This document shows positions 43,881 to 53,180 of a stretch of 64,000 nt of DNA, piece by piece; position 1 is the first letter of the stretch; every line of letters starts with the position of its first letter. The notes beneath the pieces are model-generated. The model ran no database searches. It was not told the origin of the DNA and saw nothing but the letters and a program-made list of their open reading frames with translations. Made by a program: the position numbers and the translations under genes. Origin of the DNA: Tsukamurella sp. 1534 (GTDB lineage Bacteria > Actinomycetota > Actinomycetes > Mycobacteriales > Mycobacteriaceae); contig NZ_HE997627.1 in assembly GCF_000312385.1 (NCBI RefSeq), forward strand, positions 593,292 through 657,291, written 5' to 3'.

Positions 43881-44669
43881 TCAGACCGGTTCTGTTCGTC
43901 GGGCGACAACCGCATGCATCTGAACCGAGATCTGCAAGGAGTTCTGTTCCAACGTATCGTCCAGCAGCGTCTCGGCCTCATGCAGTTCACCAGGACCGAG
44001 CAGCTGGGCGGCAGCCGCCTTCACACCGCCGAGGACGGCCAGCACGAGTGCGGGCTGAAAGTCGGTGAGCGCAGCACACCGTTGGTCAACCAGTTGCAGG
44101 TCGGCTTGCACGCAGTAGTCACCGAGGAAGCGACCCACCTTCTGATTCGACGTGAACGGTAGTTCCAGTCGCTCGCGCACCTGCCGCAGGAATTCGGTGG
44201 CGGCCTCGTCGTCCCGGATGACGACCTGCAGGCTCGACCAGTCGGTGTCGGTGAGCGCCACCGTGCCGCCGATCCGGGTCACACGCGCGAACTCCTGCAC
44301 CGCGACCTCGGGCGGGTAGTCGAGATGTTGGAGGACTCGCTCGCACACCACGGCGTCGACGGCGGAGTCCGCCACTGGAATCGCTGACGCCTCACCGTCG
44401 ATGAGGAGAAGCCCCGTGTGATCAGTGGTACGCCGACGAGCAGTCTCGAGCATCGCTCGATTCGCATCGACACCCAGCGCGTGACCGTGCGGCTGCACCA
44501 GAGCCGCGAGCTCCACGAGCTCGGCGCCGGTGCCACAACCCACGTCGAGCACCGTCGAACCGGGACCGAGGTTCACACGGTCTCTGACCCAGTCGCGAAG
44601 AGTCTTGACGGTGGCCATCTCCGCCTGGCGATCCAGTGACGACACGAATCGTTCGGTGTCGTCACCCAT
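43881..44669 (-). CDS. class I SAM-dependent methyltransferase, atypical composition
   Basis: A 262-residue methyltransferase of the UbiE/Methyltransf_11 type. Motif I VLDVGCGTGAELVELA binds SAM, followed by GVDANRAMLETAR and the post-motif acid. Codon use differs from its neighbours: many codons end in T or A (ACT, CTT, AGA, CGT, GGT, GAT), lowering GC at third positions. Flanked on the 5' side by a large perfect hairpin. No partner gene suggests a substrate, so it may be a recent acquisition. The ATG at 44669 is chosen because homology begins there; the longer upstream reading frame (MSARSSRLQ...) is less convincing. Confidence 0.85.
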   Translation of the reverse strand: MGDDTERFVSSLDRQAEMATVKTLRDWVRDRVNLGPGSTVLDVGCGTGAELVELAALVQPHGHALGVDANRAMLETARRRTTDHTGLLLIDGEASAIPVADSAVDAVVCERVLQHLDYPPEVAVQEFARVTRIGGTVALTDTDWSSLQVVIRDDEAATEFLRQVRERLELPFTSNQKVGRFLGDYCVQADLQLVDQRCAALTDFQPALVLAVLGGVKAAAAQLLGPGELHEAETLLDDTLEQNSLQISVQMHAVVARRTEPV

Positions 44670-44777
44670 ACGCCCCGCCGAAAAGCTCGAACACCCACTC
44701 ACAAGCGCATCGTACGTTCGCGGCCCCCAGCAGGACGAACAAGCAGTGGTCAGGTGCCCATGCGATCCGATCCGGAC

Positions 44778-44833
44778 TTGTAGACGAGAACTGCGGGCCG
44801 ACACGTGGTCGAGCCCGCAGTTCTCGTCTACAA
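44778..44833. terminator. large perfect hairpin, 21-bp arms
   Basis: Arms 44778-44798 and 44813-44833 are perfectly complementary over 21 bp; the 14-base loop contains a further CGAC/GTCG pair, so the stem may extend. It starts 17 bases after the stop of the oxidoreductase gene on the minus strand, the right place for a strong terminator. There is no long T run. Confidence 0.8.
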
Positions 44834-44850
44834 ACGCCCCAGCGGGCGGA

Positions 44851-47800
44851 TCACCAGCCGAGCGCCTCCAGCTGCTCCTGGACGGCGGCGCGGTACTTCT
44901 CCACGTTGGCGGTCTTCACGCCCTCGTAGCCGCGCACCATGTCCGGCAACTCGGCGAGCGCGACGACCTGCACCCGCTGCTCCTCGGAAACGCGGCCGGC
45001 CTCGATCGCGGCGATCATCAGGCCCACCAGTGCGCGGTACTCGGCGACCAGCGTGCGCTCCATGCGGCGCATCTCGGTCATGCCGAACGGATCGAGCCGG
45101 GTACCGCGCAGGCGCTTCATCTTCGCCAGCGTCTTCATGCCCGGATTCACCCACTCGCCCAGGGCCAGCTTGTTCTTCAGGCCCATCTCCCGCAGCGTCG
45201 GCGGGTGCAGCCGGATCGCCTTCTTGGCGTCGGTGCCGAACTCGTCGGCCACCTGTGCCGCGAACTCCGCGTCCTGGCTCAGGCGAGCCACCTCGTACTC
45301 GTCCTTGTACGCCATCAGCTTGTGCAGGTTGTGCGCGACGGCGGCGGTGAGATCCTCGGAGTCCCAGACCTTCTCGGCACGGAACACTCGGGCAACGTCG
45401 TCCGCGTACCGGGTGGCGTAGGCCTGGTCCTGGTACGCGACCAGCTCGTCCACGCGCAGCGCCACCTGCCGGAGCACCTCCTCCGAGGCACCGTCGAGCT
45501 TGCCGGCCTGCGCGGTCGCGAACGCGCTGAGCGCGATCGGCGCCGGCATCGGGTGCAGCGCGTCGATCGCGGCGGTCACCCCGGCCGGGTCGGCCACCGA
45601 CTGGCGGCCCCGGCGGAACGCCTGCAGGTTCTTCTCCACGGCGACGCCGTTGAGTCCGATCGCCCGCTCGATCGACGCGGAGCTGATCGGCAGCGCGCCG
45701 GTCTGGAACGCGGCGCCCACCATGAACATGTTGGCGTACTGCTCGTCCCCGAAGAGCTGCAACGTGAGCTCGCCCGGATCGAGGTACACCGAGCGCAGCG
45801 AGGCCTGGTCGATCGCCGCGTGGATGCTGCCCTGATCCGGGTAGCCCACGGCGGTGTCGATCACCATCTGTCCCGTGGGGATCTTGGTGGTGGACACGAT
45901 CGACGTGGTGCGCTCCGGCGAGGCCACCTTGAGGTTCGCCGGGTCGACACCCACCAGGCCGTCGCAGGACAGGTACACGTCGCAGTCGCCCGAGGCCACC
46001 TTGGCTGCCTGCTCCACGTAGCCGGCCGACACCTTCACGTCGGAGATCACGGCGCCGCCCTTCTGGGCCATGCCGGTCATGTCGACCGTCCGCGCCACGT
46101 GCCCGTCGAGCACGGTGGCGGTGGCGAGGATCTGCGACACCGTGACCACGCCCGTGCCGCCGATGCCGGTGACGCGGATCGCGAAGCCGTTCGACTCGCG
46201 CCGCGCCTTGAGCGGCTGCGGCACGTCGTCGGCGGCGATGTCCGGCACGGACTTCCGCACCTTGCCCTGCGCCCCGGGGGTGACCGTCACGAACGACGGG
46301 CAATCGCCCTTGAGGCAGGAGAAGTCGAGGTTGCAGGAGCTCTGGTCGATCCGGGTCTTGCGGCCGAACTCGGTCTCGACCGGGTGCACCGAGAGGCAGT
46401 TCGACTTCACGCCGCAGTCGCCGCAGCCCTCGCAGATGCGCTCGTTGATCACGACGCGCTGATTCGGCGTGGGGTACTTGTCGCGCTTGCGCTTACGCCG
46501 CTTCTCGGCCGCGCAGTACTGGTCGTGCACCAGCACGGTGACACCCGGCAGCTCGGCGAGCTCGCGCTGCACCTCGAGCATGTCCTCGCGGTGCCGCACG
46601 TGGACGCCCTTCGGAAGCCCCACCGACGCGGTGCGCTTCGGATCGTCCGAGGTGACCACGATCTTCGTGACCCGCTCGGCCTGCAGCAACGAACAGATCT
46701 GCGGCAGCGTCATCTGGCCCACCGGGTCCTGGCCGCCGGTCATCGCGACCGTGCCGTTGAACAGCAGCTTGTAGGTGATCCGCTCCCCCGACGCCACGGA
46801 CTGGCGCAGCGCGAGCGAACCGGAGTGCATGAACGTACCGTCGCCGATGTTCTGCACGAAGTGCTTCTCGGTGACGAACGGCGCCATGCCGACCCACTGC
46901 GCGCCCTCGCCGCCCATCTGCGTGACGCCGGTGATGTCGCCCACCTGCTGCGGGTCCATGAGCAGCACCATGGCGTGGCAGCCGATGCCGGCGCCCACCA
47001 GGGTGTCGTCGGTGACCTTGGTCGACGTGTTGTGCGGGCAACCCGAGCAGAAGTACGGGCTGCGCACCGCGAGCGGCAGCTCGATGCGGGTGCGCTGCTT
47101 CGCCTTCCGGTCCAGCCAGTCCTTCGCGGCGGCCACGTCGTGCACGCGGGCGAGGCGCGACGCGAGGCCGCGGGTGACGGCGTCCTGGTCCAGCTCGCCG
47201 AAGCGGGAGAACAGGGTGGAGCCGTCCTCGTTGGTCTTGCCCACGATGTTCGGCGCGCCCGGGTGGCGGAACAGGATGTCGCGCATCATGGTCTCGAGGA
47301 AGTCGCGCTTCTCCTCGACCACGATCACCTCGTCGAGGCCGTCGATGAACTCGTGCATGATCTGCCGCTCGAACGGGTACACCATGCCCATCTTGAGGAT
47401 GCGGATGCCGAGGGCGTTGAGGTCGGCGTCGTCGATGCCGATGAGCCGCAGCGACTCCCGCACGTCCATGTACGTCTTGCCGGCGGCCACGATGCCGATC
47501 CGGTCGTCGCTCGAGCGCACGGTGATCCGGTTGAGCCGGTTGATCCGGGCGTACTCCGTGGCACGCGGCATGCGCACCGTGAGCTGGTTCTGCTCGAGCT
47601 CCATGAGGTTCGCGCCGAGCAGCTTGCCCGACGGGACGTGGGGGCTGATGCCCAGGTCGCCGTACACGGGCAGCACGCGGTCCGGGTGCACGTCGGCGCA
47701 CGAGGCGCCGTCGGCGACGTGCGCCGAGATCTTCAGGGACGTCCACAGACCCGACACGCGGGACATGATCGCGGCGTGCACGCCGAGGTCGAGGATGTCC

Positions 47801-48444
47801 TGCGAATCGGCCGGATAGAGGATCGGCATGTACAGGTCCGCGAGGGCCATCTCGGAGGCGCAGGGCACCGTCGAACTCTTGGCGCCCGGGTCGTCGCCGA
47901 CGAGGGCGACCGCCCCGCCCGTGGGGTGCGTGCCGATGAGGTTGGCGTGGCGCAGCGCGTCGGTGGCGCGGTCCAGGCCCGGGGCCTTGCCGTACCAGTA
48001 CCCGACGACGCCGTCGAGCCCGCGATCCAGGTTGCCGACCTGCGCGGCCACCTGCGAGCCCATCACGGACGTGCCGGCGAGCTCCTCGTTGAGCCCCGGC
48101 CGGTGAACGATGTCGTACTCGGAGAGGTACTTGCCGCGCTTGGCGATCTCCAGGTCGTACCCGGCCAGCGGCGAACCCTCGTAGCCGGAGATGAAGGAGC
48201 CGGTCTTGAGGTTCTGGCGACGATCCAGCCGCGCCCGGTCCCGCACCATGCGGACCAGGGCCTGAATGCCCGTGAGGTAGATCGTGCCCTGCTCGCGCGT
48301 GTAGCGATCGTCCAGCGAGAAGGATTCGACGGTGCCCGACTGACCGCCTCGCGGATCCGAATCGTGTCCGCCGGCCAGGCTCCGCTCGGTGTTGCCACCG
48401 GGGGTGTTGGTCGGCGAGTTGGCGTCAAGGGTCACGGAAACCAC
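44851..48444 (-). CDS. indolepyruvate:ferredoxin oxidoreductase family protein, fused subunits
   Basis: A 1197-residue 2-oxoacid:ferredoxin oxidoreductase carrying all modules in one chain. The N-terminal half has the TPP/pyrimidine and PP domains (YLTGIQALVRMVRDRARLD; CSGCPHNTSTKVTD; GIGCHAMVLLMDPQQVGDITGVTQMGGEGAQW). The iron-sulfur segment CEGCGDCGVKSNC is near residue 670, and the gamma domain (RVTGIGGTGVVTVSQILATAT) follows. Indolepyruvate or branched-chain 2-oxoacids would be decarboxylated to acyl-CoA, reducing ferredoxin. GTG at 48444 is one of two candidate starts (the other is 48435), with no clear ribosome-binding site. The domain order and length are those of the aerobe-type fused IOR. 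Confidence 0.9.
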   Translation of the reverse strand: MVSVTLDANSPTNTPGGNTERSLAGGHDSDPRGGQSGTVESFSLDDRYTREQGTIYLTGIQALVRMVRDRARLDRRQNLKTGSFISGYEGSPLAGYDLEIAKRGKYLSEYDIVHRPGLNEELAGTSVMGSQVAAQVGNLDRGLDGVVGYWYGKAPGLDRATDALRHANLIGTHPTGGAVALVGDDPGAKSSTVPCASEMALADLYMPILYPADSQDILDLGVHAAIMSRVSGLWTSLKISAHVADGASCADVHPDRVLPVYGDLGISPHVPSGKLLGANLMELEQNQLTVRMPRATEYARINRLNRITVRSSDDRIGIVAAGKTYMDVRESLRLIGIDDADLNALGIRILKMGMVYPFERQIMHEFIDGLDEVIVVEEKRDFLETMMRDILFRHPGAPNIVGKTNEDGSTLFSRFGELDQDAVTRGLASRLARVHDVAAAKDWLDRKAKQRTRIELPLAVRSPYFCSGCPHNTSTKVTDDTLVGAGIGCHAMVLLMDPQQVGDITGVTQMGGEGAQWVGMAPFVTEKHFVQNIGDGTFMHSGSLALRQSVASGERITYKLLFNGTVAMTGGQDPVGQMTLPQICSLLQAERVTKIVVTSDDPKRTASVGLPKGVHVRHREDMLEVQRELAELPGVTVLVHDQYCAAEKRRKRKRDKYPTPNQRVVINERICEGCGDCGVKSNCLSVHPVETEFGRKTRIDQSSCNLDFSCLKGDCPSFVTVTPGAQGKVRKSVPDIAADDVPQPLKARRESNGFAIRVTGIGGTGVVTVSQILATATVLDGHVARTVDMTGMAQKGGAVISDVKVSAGYVEQAAKVASGDCDVYLSCDGLVGVDPANLKVASPERTTSIVSTTKIPTGQMVIDTAVGYPDQGSIHAAIDQASLRSVYLDPGELTLQLFGDEQYANMFMVGAAFQTGALPISSASIERAIGLNGVAVEKNLQAFRRGRQSVADPAGVTAAIDALHPMPAPIALSAFATAQAGKLDGASEEVLRQVALRVDELVAYQDQAYATRYADDVARVFRAEKVWDSEDLTAAVAHNLHKLMAYKDEYEVARLSQDAEFAAQVADEFGTDAKKAIRLHPPTLREMGLKNKLALGEWVNPGMKTLAKMKRLRGTRLDPFGMTEMRRMERTLVAEYRALVGLMIAAIEAGRVSEEQRVQVVALAELPDMVRGYEGVKTANVEKYRAAVQEQLEALGW

Positions 48445-48609
48445 CAGGCTTTCTATTGTTTGCGCTGCAATCCAGGGGTGGCGGATCGAAGCACGGGCTG
48501 TGTCGGTGGTCACATCATAACGGGCGGTCTCCGAGAAATCACATGCCGACGCGGCGTCCGGGAACAGGGTCACGGAGGTTCGCCCCGGGGGCCGATACCC
48601 TGACTGATC

Positions 48610-51600
48610 GTGAACCTCCGCACCGCTCGGATCGTCGCCGTCGTCACCGGCCTGGTGGGCCTCGTACTGGCGATCGCCACGCCACTGCTGCCCATCCGGC
48701 AGACCGCCGTCACCGTCGACTGGCCGCAGGCGGGTTCGGCGGCACCGGTGACGGCGCCGCTCACCATGTACAAGCCGCTCGAGGTGGACGTGACCGTGCC
48801 GTGCGCGCTCGCCGCGAACACTCCGGCGGACCGCGAGACCGTCCTCGCCGCGACCACGCCGCCGCCCGCGGGCGATCGCGCGCGGACCGCGGGCCTGTGG
48901 GTGACGACCGACGCGGACTCGCTGACGGTGCGCTCGAAGGGCACTCTCATCCAGTCGATCCCGCGGAGCGAACTGCCGCGCTGCGGCGACCTCCGGGTCA
49001 CCGTCGACATGAACGGCGCCACCGCGACCGCGTCCGGCCTGTCCGAGAAGGGCGACGTGGCCGGCGACCTGCGGCCGCAGGTGGTGGGCGTGTTCACCGA
49101 CCTCCCGGCCGACCAGGCCGGCCCGCTCCCGAGGATGTCGATCGACGTCGACTCCCGGTACACCTCCACCCCGTCTGCGCTCAAGGGCGCGGCGATCGCG
49201 ATCGGCGTGCTCTCCGTGCTGATCTCGCTGGTCGCGCTCGCCGTCCTCGACCGCGCCGGCAACCGCCGCGGCAAACACCTGCTGCAGACCCGCTGGCGCG
49301 CCTGGGCCCGGTTCGGGCTCGCCGACGCCGCGGTGTTCGGCAGCCTGCTGGTGTGGCACGTGATCGGCGCACCCACGTCCGACGACGGCTACATCCTGGG
49401 CATGGTCAAGGCGGCCCTGCATTCCGGGTACATGCCCGAGGTGTTCCGCTACTACGACGCCCCCTACGCACCGTTCGGCATGCCGTTCTACGTGGTCGCG
49501 TGGATGAGCGAGCTGAGCGTCTCCAGCCCGTGGCTGAGGTTGCCGGCGCTGCTGTCCGGGATCGCCGCCTGGCTGCTGCTCTCCCGCGAGGTACTGCCCC
49601 GGCTGGGCCTGAGCAGGCGCCGCGCCCCGCGTGACCACTCCCGGGCGCTATGGGCCGCGGCGGCCGTCTTCACGCTGTTCTGGCTCACCTACAACCCCGG
49701 ACTGCGCCCGGAGCCGATCGTCGCGCTGGGCACCGTGCTCACCTGGTGCTGCGTCGAGCGGACCGTCGCGACGCGGCGCCTGGCCCCCGCCGGGATCGGC
49801 CTCGTGATCGCCGGCCTCACCCTGTCCGCCGCCCCGACGGGCAGCTTCGCGTTCGCGGTCTTCCTCGTGGCCGCGGCACCGCTCTGGGCCGCCGTCCGGG
49901 CTCACGTCAAGGAGAACGGCTACGCCGGTTCGCTCCTGCCGCTGGCCGCCGCGGGCGCGTCCGTGCTGTACCTGGTCTTCGGCGACCACGGCCTCGTCGA
50001 GATGCTGCAGTCCACCAAGCTGCTCGCCGACGTCGGGCCCAGCGAGGCGTGGCACCGCGAGATCATCCGGTACGAGGCCCTGTTCCAGCAGAACCCGAAC
50101 GGTTCCGTCGCCCGACGGTTCGCGATGCTCGCCATGGGCCTGTCCGCCGTGATCGCGGCCGTCGTGCTGCTCCGGCGCCGCCGGATCCCCGGCCTGGCGA
50201 GCGGTCCGGCCCGCCGCATCGCCGCCGCGATCGGGATCTCGACCCTGGTGATGGCGTTCAACCCGACCAAGTGGACCCACCACTTCGGTGCCTTCGCCAC
50301 CCTCGGCGCGATGGCGGCCGCGGTCGCGGCGGTCGCGATCGGGCCGAGGGCCATCCGCCGCCCGCAGTTCCGGCTGCTCACACTGGCCGCGGTGGCGGGC
50401 TGCGCCACCCTGGCGTTCGAATCGACCAACGGCTGGTTCTATCCCGGCAACTTCGGGATTCCCTGGGGCGGGACCGAACCCGTCATCGCGGGGATCAAGC
50501 TGGCCAACGTGTTCGCCGTCGCGACGGTGCTGCTGCTGGCCGCGGCCCTGGTGGTGCACGTGACCGGGTGGACGCCGAAGGCCCCCGCTGCGGCCGCGAA
50601 GCTGCCCGCGTTCGCGACCCCCGTCACCCTGGTCGCGACGCTCATCATCGCGATGATCGGCGCCACCAACGCCGCGTCGATCGCGGTGCAGTGGCCCGCC
50701 TACTCGTACGGCCTGCAGAACATCCGGTCCCTCGCGGGAGACCCGTGCGGTATGGCCGATTCCGTGCTCGTCGAGCGCGACGCCACCGCAGGAGTCCTGC
50801 CCGCCCTCGGCGGGTCCCGCGAGCCGCTGGTGGGCGCCGAGAACGCGAACTTCACGCCGAACGGCATCGCGAGCAGCCTCAACGCCTCCGCCCGCGGCGC
50901 CGCCGACCTGGTGCGGACGGGCGACGCGGACACGACCCCGTCGAATACGGGCGGCACCGGCGGCGGCACCCTCAGCACCCCGGGCGTGAACGGCTCGACG
51001 GCGGCGCTGCCGTTCGGCCTCGACCCGGCGAGGGTGCCCGTGGTGGGCAGTCGCCAGCAGGGGGCGCAGCGCAATGCGAAGGCGACGTCCAGCTGGTACG
51101 CGCTGCCGGCCGGGGGCGTCGACCGGCTGCTCACGATCAGCGCCGCGGGGCAATTCGATCCGGGCGGCCTGCGGCTCGAGTTCGGCACCGGCGACACCGC
51201 GGCGAACCGGATCACCCCGGCGGGCGCGGTCACCCCGCTGGACATCGGCCCGGCCCCGGCGTGGCGGAACCTGCGCGTCCCCGCGGACCAGATCCCGCGC
51301 GGCGCGACCGCTGTGCGCGTGGTCGCGCGGATCACCGCCCCGTCGGAGCGCACCTGGGTGGCGTACACGCCGCCGCGGGCACCGAAGCTGGAGACGTTGA
51401 ACGAGCTCGTCGCCGACGATCCGACGCTGGTCGACTGGGGCGCCGGCATCGGCTTCCCGTGCCAGCGCCAGTGGCGCGAGTACGGCGGCATCGCCGAGCT
51501 GCCCCGGTGGCGGATCCTGCCCGAGCGGGATCTGGCCGCAGCCGCCACCACGACGTGGCAGGGCGGCGACGCCGGCGGCCCGCTGGGATGGTCCCAGCTG

Positions 51601-51768
51601 CTGACCACCGCCGGGACGGTGCCGAGCTACCTGGAGAACGACTGGGGCCGCGACTGGGGCGCGTTGGAGCGGTACAGGCCGCTCGTCGACGCGCCGGCGG
51701 CGCAGACCGTCCAGTCGACGCACACCCGGTCGGGATTCTGGACGCCGGGCGCCACGCCGGCGGGCTGA
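48610..51768 (+). CDS. arabinosyltransferase of the Emb family
   Basis: A 1052-residue GT-C membrane glycosyltransferase similar to EmbA/B/C, which extend the arabinan of arabinogalactan or lipoarabinomannan using decaprenyl-phospho-arabinose. An N-terminal helix precedes a periplasmic domain and about a dozen further helices. The acidic pair of the GT-C active loop is in PTSDDGYILGMVK. The C-terminal half carries a beta-rich carbohydrate-binding domain (NRITPAGAVTPLDIGPAPAWRNLRVP). TACCCT lies eight bases before the GTG. Only one Emb is present in the window and it has no emb neighbours. Ethambutol target family; which arabinan it makes is not readable. Confidence 0.92.
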   Translation: MNLRTARIVAVVTGLVGLVLAIATPLLPIRQTAVTVDWPQAGSAAPVTAPLTMYKPLEVDVTVPCALAANTPADRETVLAATTPPPAGDRARTAGLWVTTDADSLTVRSKGTLIQSIPRSELPRCGDLRVTVDMNGATATASGLSEKGDVAGDLRPQVVGVFTDLPADQAGPLPRMSIDVDSRYTSTPSALKGAAIAIGVLSVLISLVALAVLDRAGNRRGKHLLQTRWRAWARFGLADAAVFGSLLVWHVIGAPTSDDGYILGMVKAALHSGYMPEVFRYYDAPYAPFGMPFYVVAWMSELSVSSPWLRLPALLSGIAAWLLLSREVLPRLGLSRRRAPRDHSRALWAAAAVFTLFWLTYNPGLRPEPIVALGTVLTWCCVERTVATRRLAPAGIGLVIAGLTLSAAPTGSFAFAVFLVAAAPLWAAVRAHVKENGYAGSLLPLAAAGASVLYLVFGDHGLVEMLQSTKLLADVGPSEAWHREIIRYEALFQQNPNGSVARRFAMLAMGLSAVIAAVVLLRRRRIPGLASGPARRIAAAIGISTLVMAFNPTKWTHHFGAFATLGAMAAAVAAVAIGPRAIRRPQFRLLTLAAVAGCATLAFESTNGWFYPGNFGIPWGGTEPVIAGIKLANVFAVATVLLLAAALVVHVTGWTPKAPAAAAKLPAFATPVTLVATLIIAMIGATNAASIAVQWPAYSYGLQNIRSLAGDPCGMADSVLVERDATAGVLPALGGSREPLVGAENANFTPNGIASSLNASARGAADLVRTGDADTTPSNTGGTGGGTLSTPGVNGSTAALPFGLDPARVPVVGSRQQGAQRNAKATSSWYALPAGGVDRLLTISAAGQFDPGGLRLEFGTGDTAANRITPAGAVTPLDIGPAPAWRNLRVPADQIPRGATAVRVVARITAPSERTWVAYTPPRAPKLETLNELVADDPTLVDWGAGIGFPCQRQWREYGGIAELPRWRILPERDLAAAATTTWQGGDAGGPLGWSQLLTTAGTVPSYLENDWGRDWGALERYRPLVDAPAAQTVQSTHTRSGFWTPGATPAG

Positions 51769-51785
51769 CGGCGGGGCGCCCGCGG

Positions 51786-51977
51786 CTACCAGCGGTCGCG
51801 GGGAACGTCGAATTCGGAGCACAGTTCGCGCCACACGTCGCGCGGGTCCACACCCGCCTCGACGGCGGCGTCGCCGGTCATGCCGAGCCGGCTGAGCCGG
51901 TGGTCGCGCATGAGCGTGTCGCCGCGCAGGGAGCCGAACTCGGCGTAGAGCAGTTCCTGGAACTCGGTGAGGCGCAC
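51786..51977 (-). CDS. DUF3046 small protein (Rv2738c-like)
   Basis: A 63-residue protein with the DUF3046 pattern MRLTEFQELLYAEFGSLRGDTLMRDHRLSRLGMTGDAAVEAGVDPRDVWRELCSEFDVP. In mycobacteria it lies just upstream of recA; here it is displaced by about 10 kb but keeps its glycosyltransferase neighbour. Function unknown; it is a small soluble helical protein. It overlaps no other feature. Confidence 0.85.
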   Translation of the reverse strand: MRLTEFQELLYAEFGSLRGDTLMRDHRLSRLGMTGDAAVEAGVDPRDVWRELCSEFDVPRDRW

Positions 51978-52009
51978 CGGGCCAGGCTACCGGGCACCGG
52001 CGGCGGTGT

Positions 52010-53152
52010 TCAGGCGTAGGCCTCGCAGACGGTCACCGGATCGGCGACGCGGTGCGCGCTCGCGGCGGCCTCCCGCGCGGCACGGGCGAACGACGGCTCA
52101 CCGAGGACCCGGCGCACGCCGTCCGCGATCGCCCCGGCGGTCGCGGGCCGCACGAGCACGCCGCTCCCCTGCCGGGCGACGCGGTTGGCGAGCTCCCACT
52201 GATCGCCGCCGCCGGGCACCACCACGACGGGCCGTCCCGCGGTGAGCGCCTTGGTGAGCATGCCGTGGCCGCCGCCGCACACCACGGCGTCCGCGCGCGC
52301 CACGAGCTCGTCCTGCCGGCCGAAGCCGCTGGCCACCCACGGCTCGTCGAAGACTGGCGGGTTCAGTCCGCTGATCGCCAGCCGCACCCCGGTTCCGCGC
52401 AGCCCGTCCACCGCCAGTTCCGCGAGGCTCTGCTCCCCCGTCGCCGCGGTCGACGGTGCCACCATCACCAACGGGGCGTCGCCGCCGGGGACGGGGCACG
52501 CCGCGTCGGTGGGTTCGAGGGTGAGCGGCCCGACGACGTGGGTGCGGGCCGGCCAGTCGGGCCGGGGCACCTCGAGGGCGGGGATCGTCGCGACCAGCCG
52601 GGCGGCGGGGCCGGGTTCGCGGGGTGCGAGCCCGATCTTCACGCGGGCCGCCTCCCTCTGCCGGCGGCCCGCGCGGATGTCGCGGTCGGTGAACGCGCGA
52701 AGGATCGCATCGCGGACGAATTCGGCGGGGGTCTCGGCGGGCGCCATCCCGGCGCCGATGGGCGGGAGCCCCTTGGAGGGCAGGTACAGCGGGTGCGGGC
52801 TCAGTTCGATCCAGGGCGCGCCGATCGCTTCGGCCGCCATGCCCCCGCCGGGCGTCAGGATGTCGGCGACGACGAGATCCGGGGCCGCGGCGCCGAGTTC
52901 GGGGAGCAGCCGCGACGCGATGTAGGAGGCCCGGTCGTGGATCTTCGCGCCCGCGTCGCCGTCGTCGTCCCCGGGGCGGGCGGCGAGGCCGGGCAGCTCC
53001 CGGGTATCGATCCCGTACCGCTCGCCGGTGCCGGCCCACTGCCGGCCGGTGAAGACGACGGGGTCGTGCCCTGCGGTCCGCAGCCGTACCGCGAGCGCGA
53101 GGCCGGGCAGCGCGTGCCCGGCCTCGGATCCTGCGACGAGTGCGACCCGCAT
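52010..53152 (-). CDS. MGT-type glycosyltransferase (Rv2739c-like)
   Basis: A 380-residue GT-B glycosyltransferase of the macrolide/UDP-glucuronosyl type (GT1). The N-terminal domain opens MRVALVAGSEAGHALPGLALAVRLRTAGHD; the nucleotide-sugar domain has the ARADAVVCGGGHGMLTKALTAGRPVVVVPGGGDQWELANRVA signature. The acceptor is unknown; glycolipid or phenolic glycosylation is possible for this group. AGGAGG is nine bases upstream of the ATG at 53152. It lies between DUF3046 and the small membrane protein, as in mycobacteria. Confidence 0.88.
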   Translation of the reverse strand: MRVALVAGSEAGHALPGLALAVRLRTAGHDPVVFTGRQWAGTGERYGIDTRELPGLAARPGDDDGDAGAKIHDRASYIASRLLPELGAAAPDLVVADILTPGGGMAAEAIGAPWIELSPHPLYLPSKGLPPIGAGMAPAETPAEFVRDAILRAFTDRDIRAGRRQREAARVKIGLAPREPGPAARLVATIPALEVPRPDWPARTHVVGPLTLEPTDAACPVPGGDAPLVMVAPSTAATGEQSLAELAVDGLRGTGVRLAISGLNPPVFDEPWVASGFGRQDELVARADAVVCGGGHGMLTKALTAGRPVVVVPGGGDQWELANRVARQGSGVLVRPATAGAIADGVRRVLGEPSFARAAREAAASAHRVADPVTVCEAYA

Positions 53153-53180
53153 GCTCCTCCTAGCGCGGGCCACGCCGCCG

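Noticed and set aside
43881-44833. Transposon inferred from the 21-bp inverted repeat
   Set aside because: The arms face each other across 14 bases, as in a hairpin; there is no transposase or target duplication.
44530-48603. 1357-codon plus-strand open frame
   Set aside because: It is the shadow of the minus-strand oxidoreductase. Its composition is His/Arg/Val/Leu-rich without recognisable motifs, as expected for an antisense frame in GC-rich DNA.
49648-51834. 728-codon minus-strand open frame
   Set aside because: Antisense shadow of the Emb gene; no motif.
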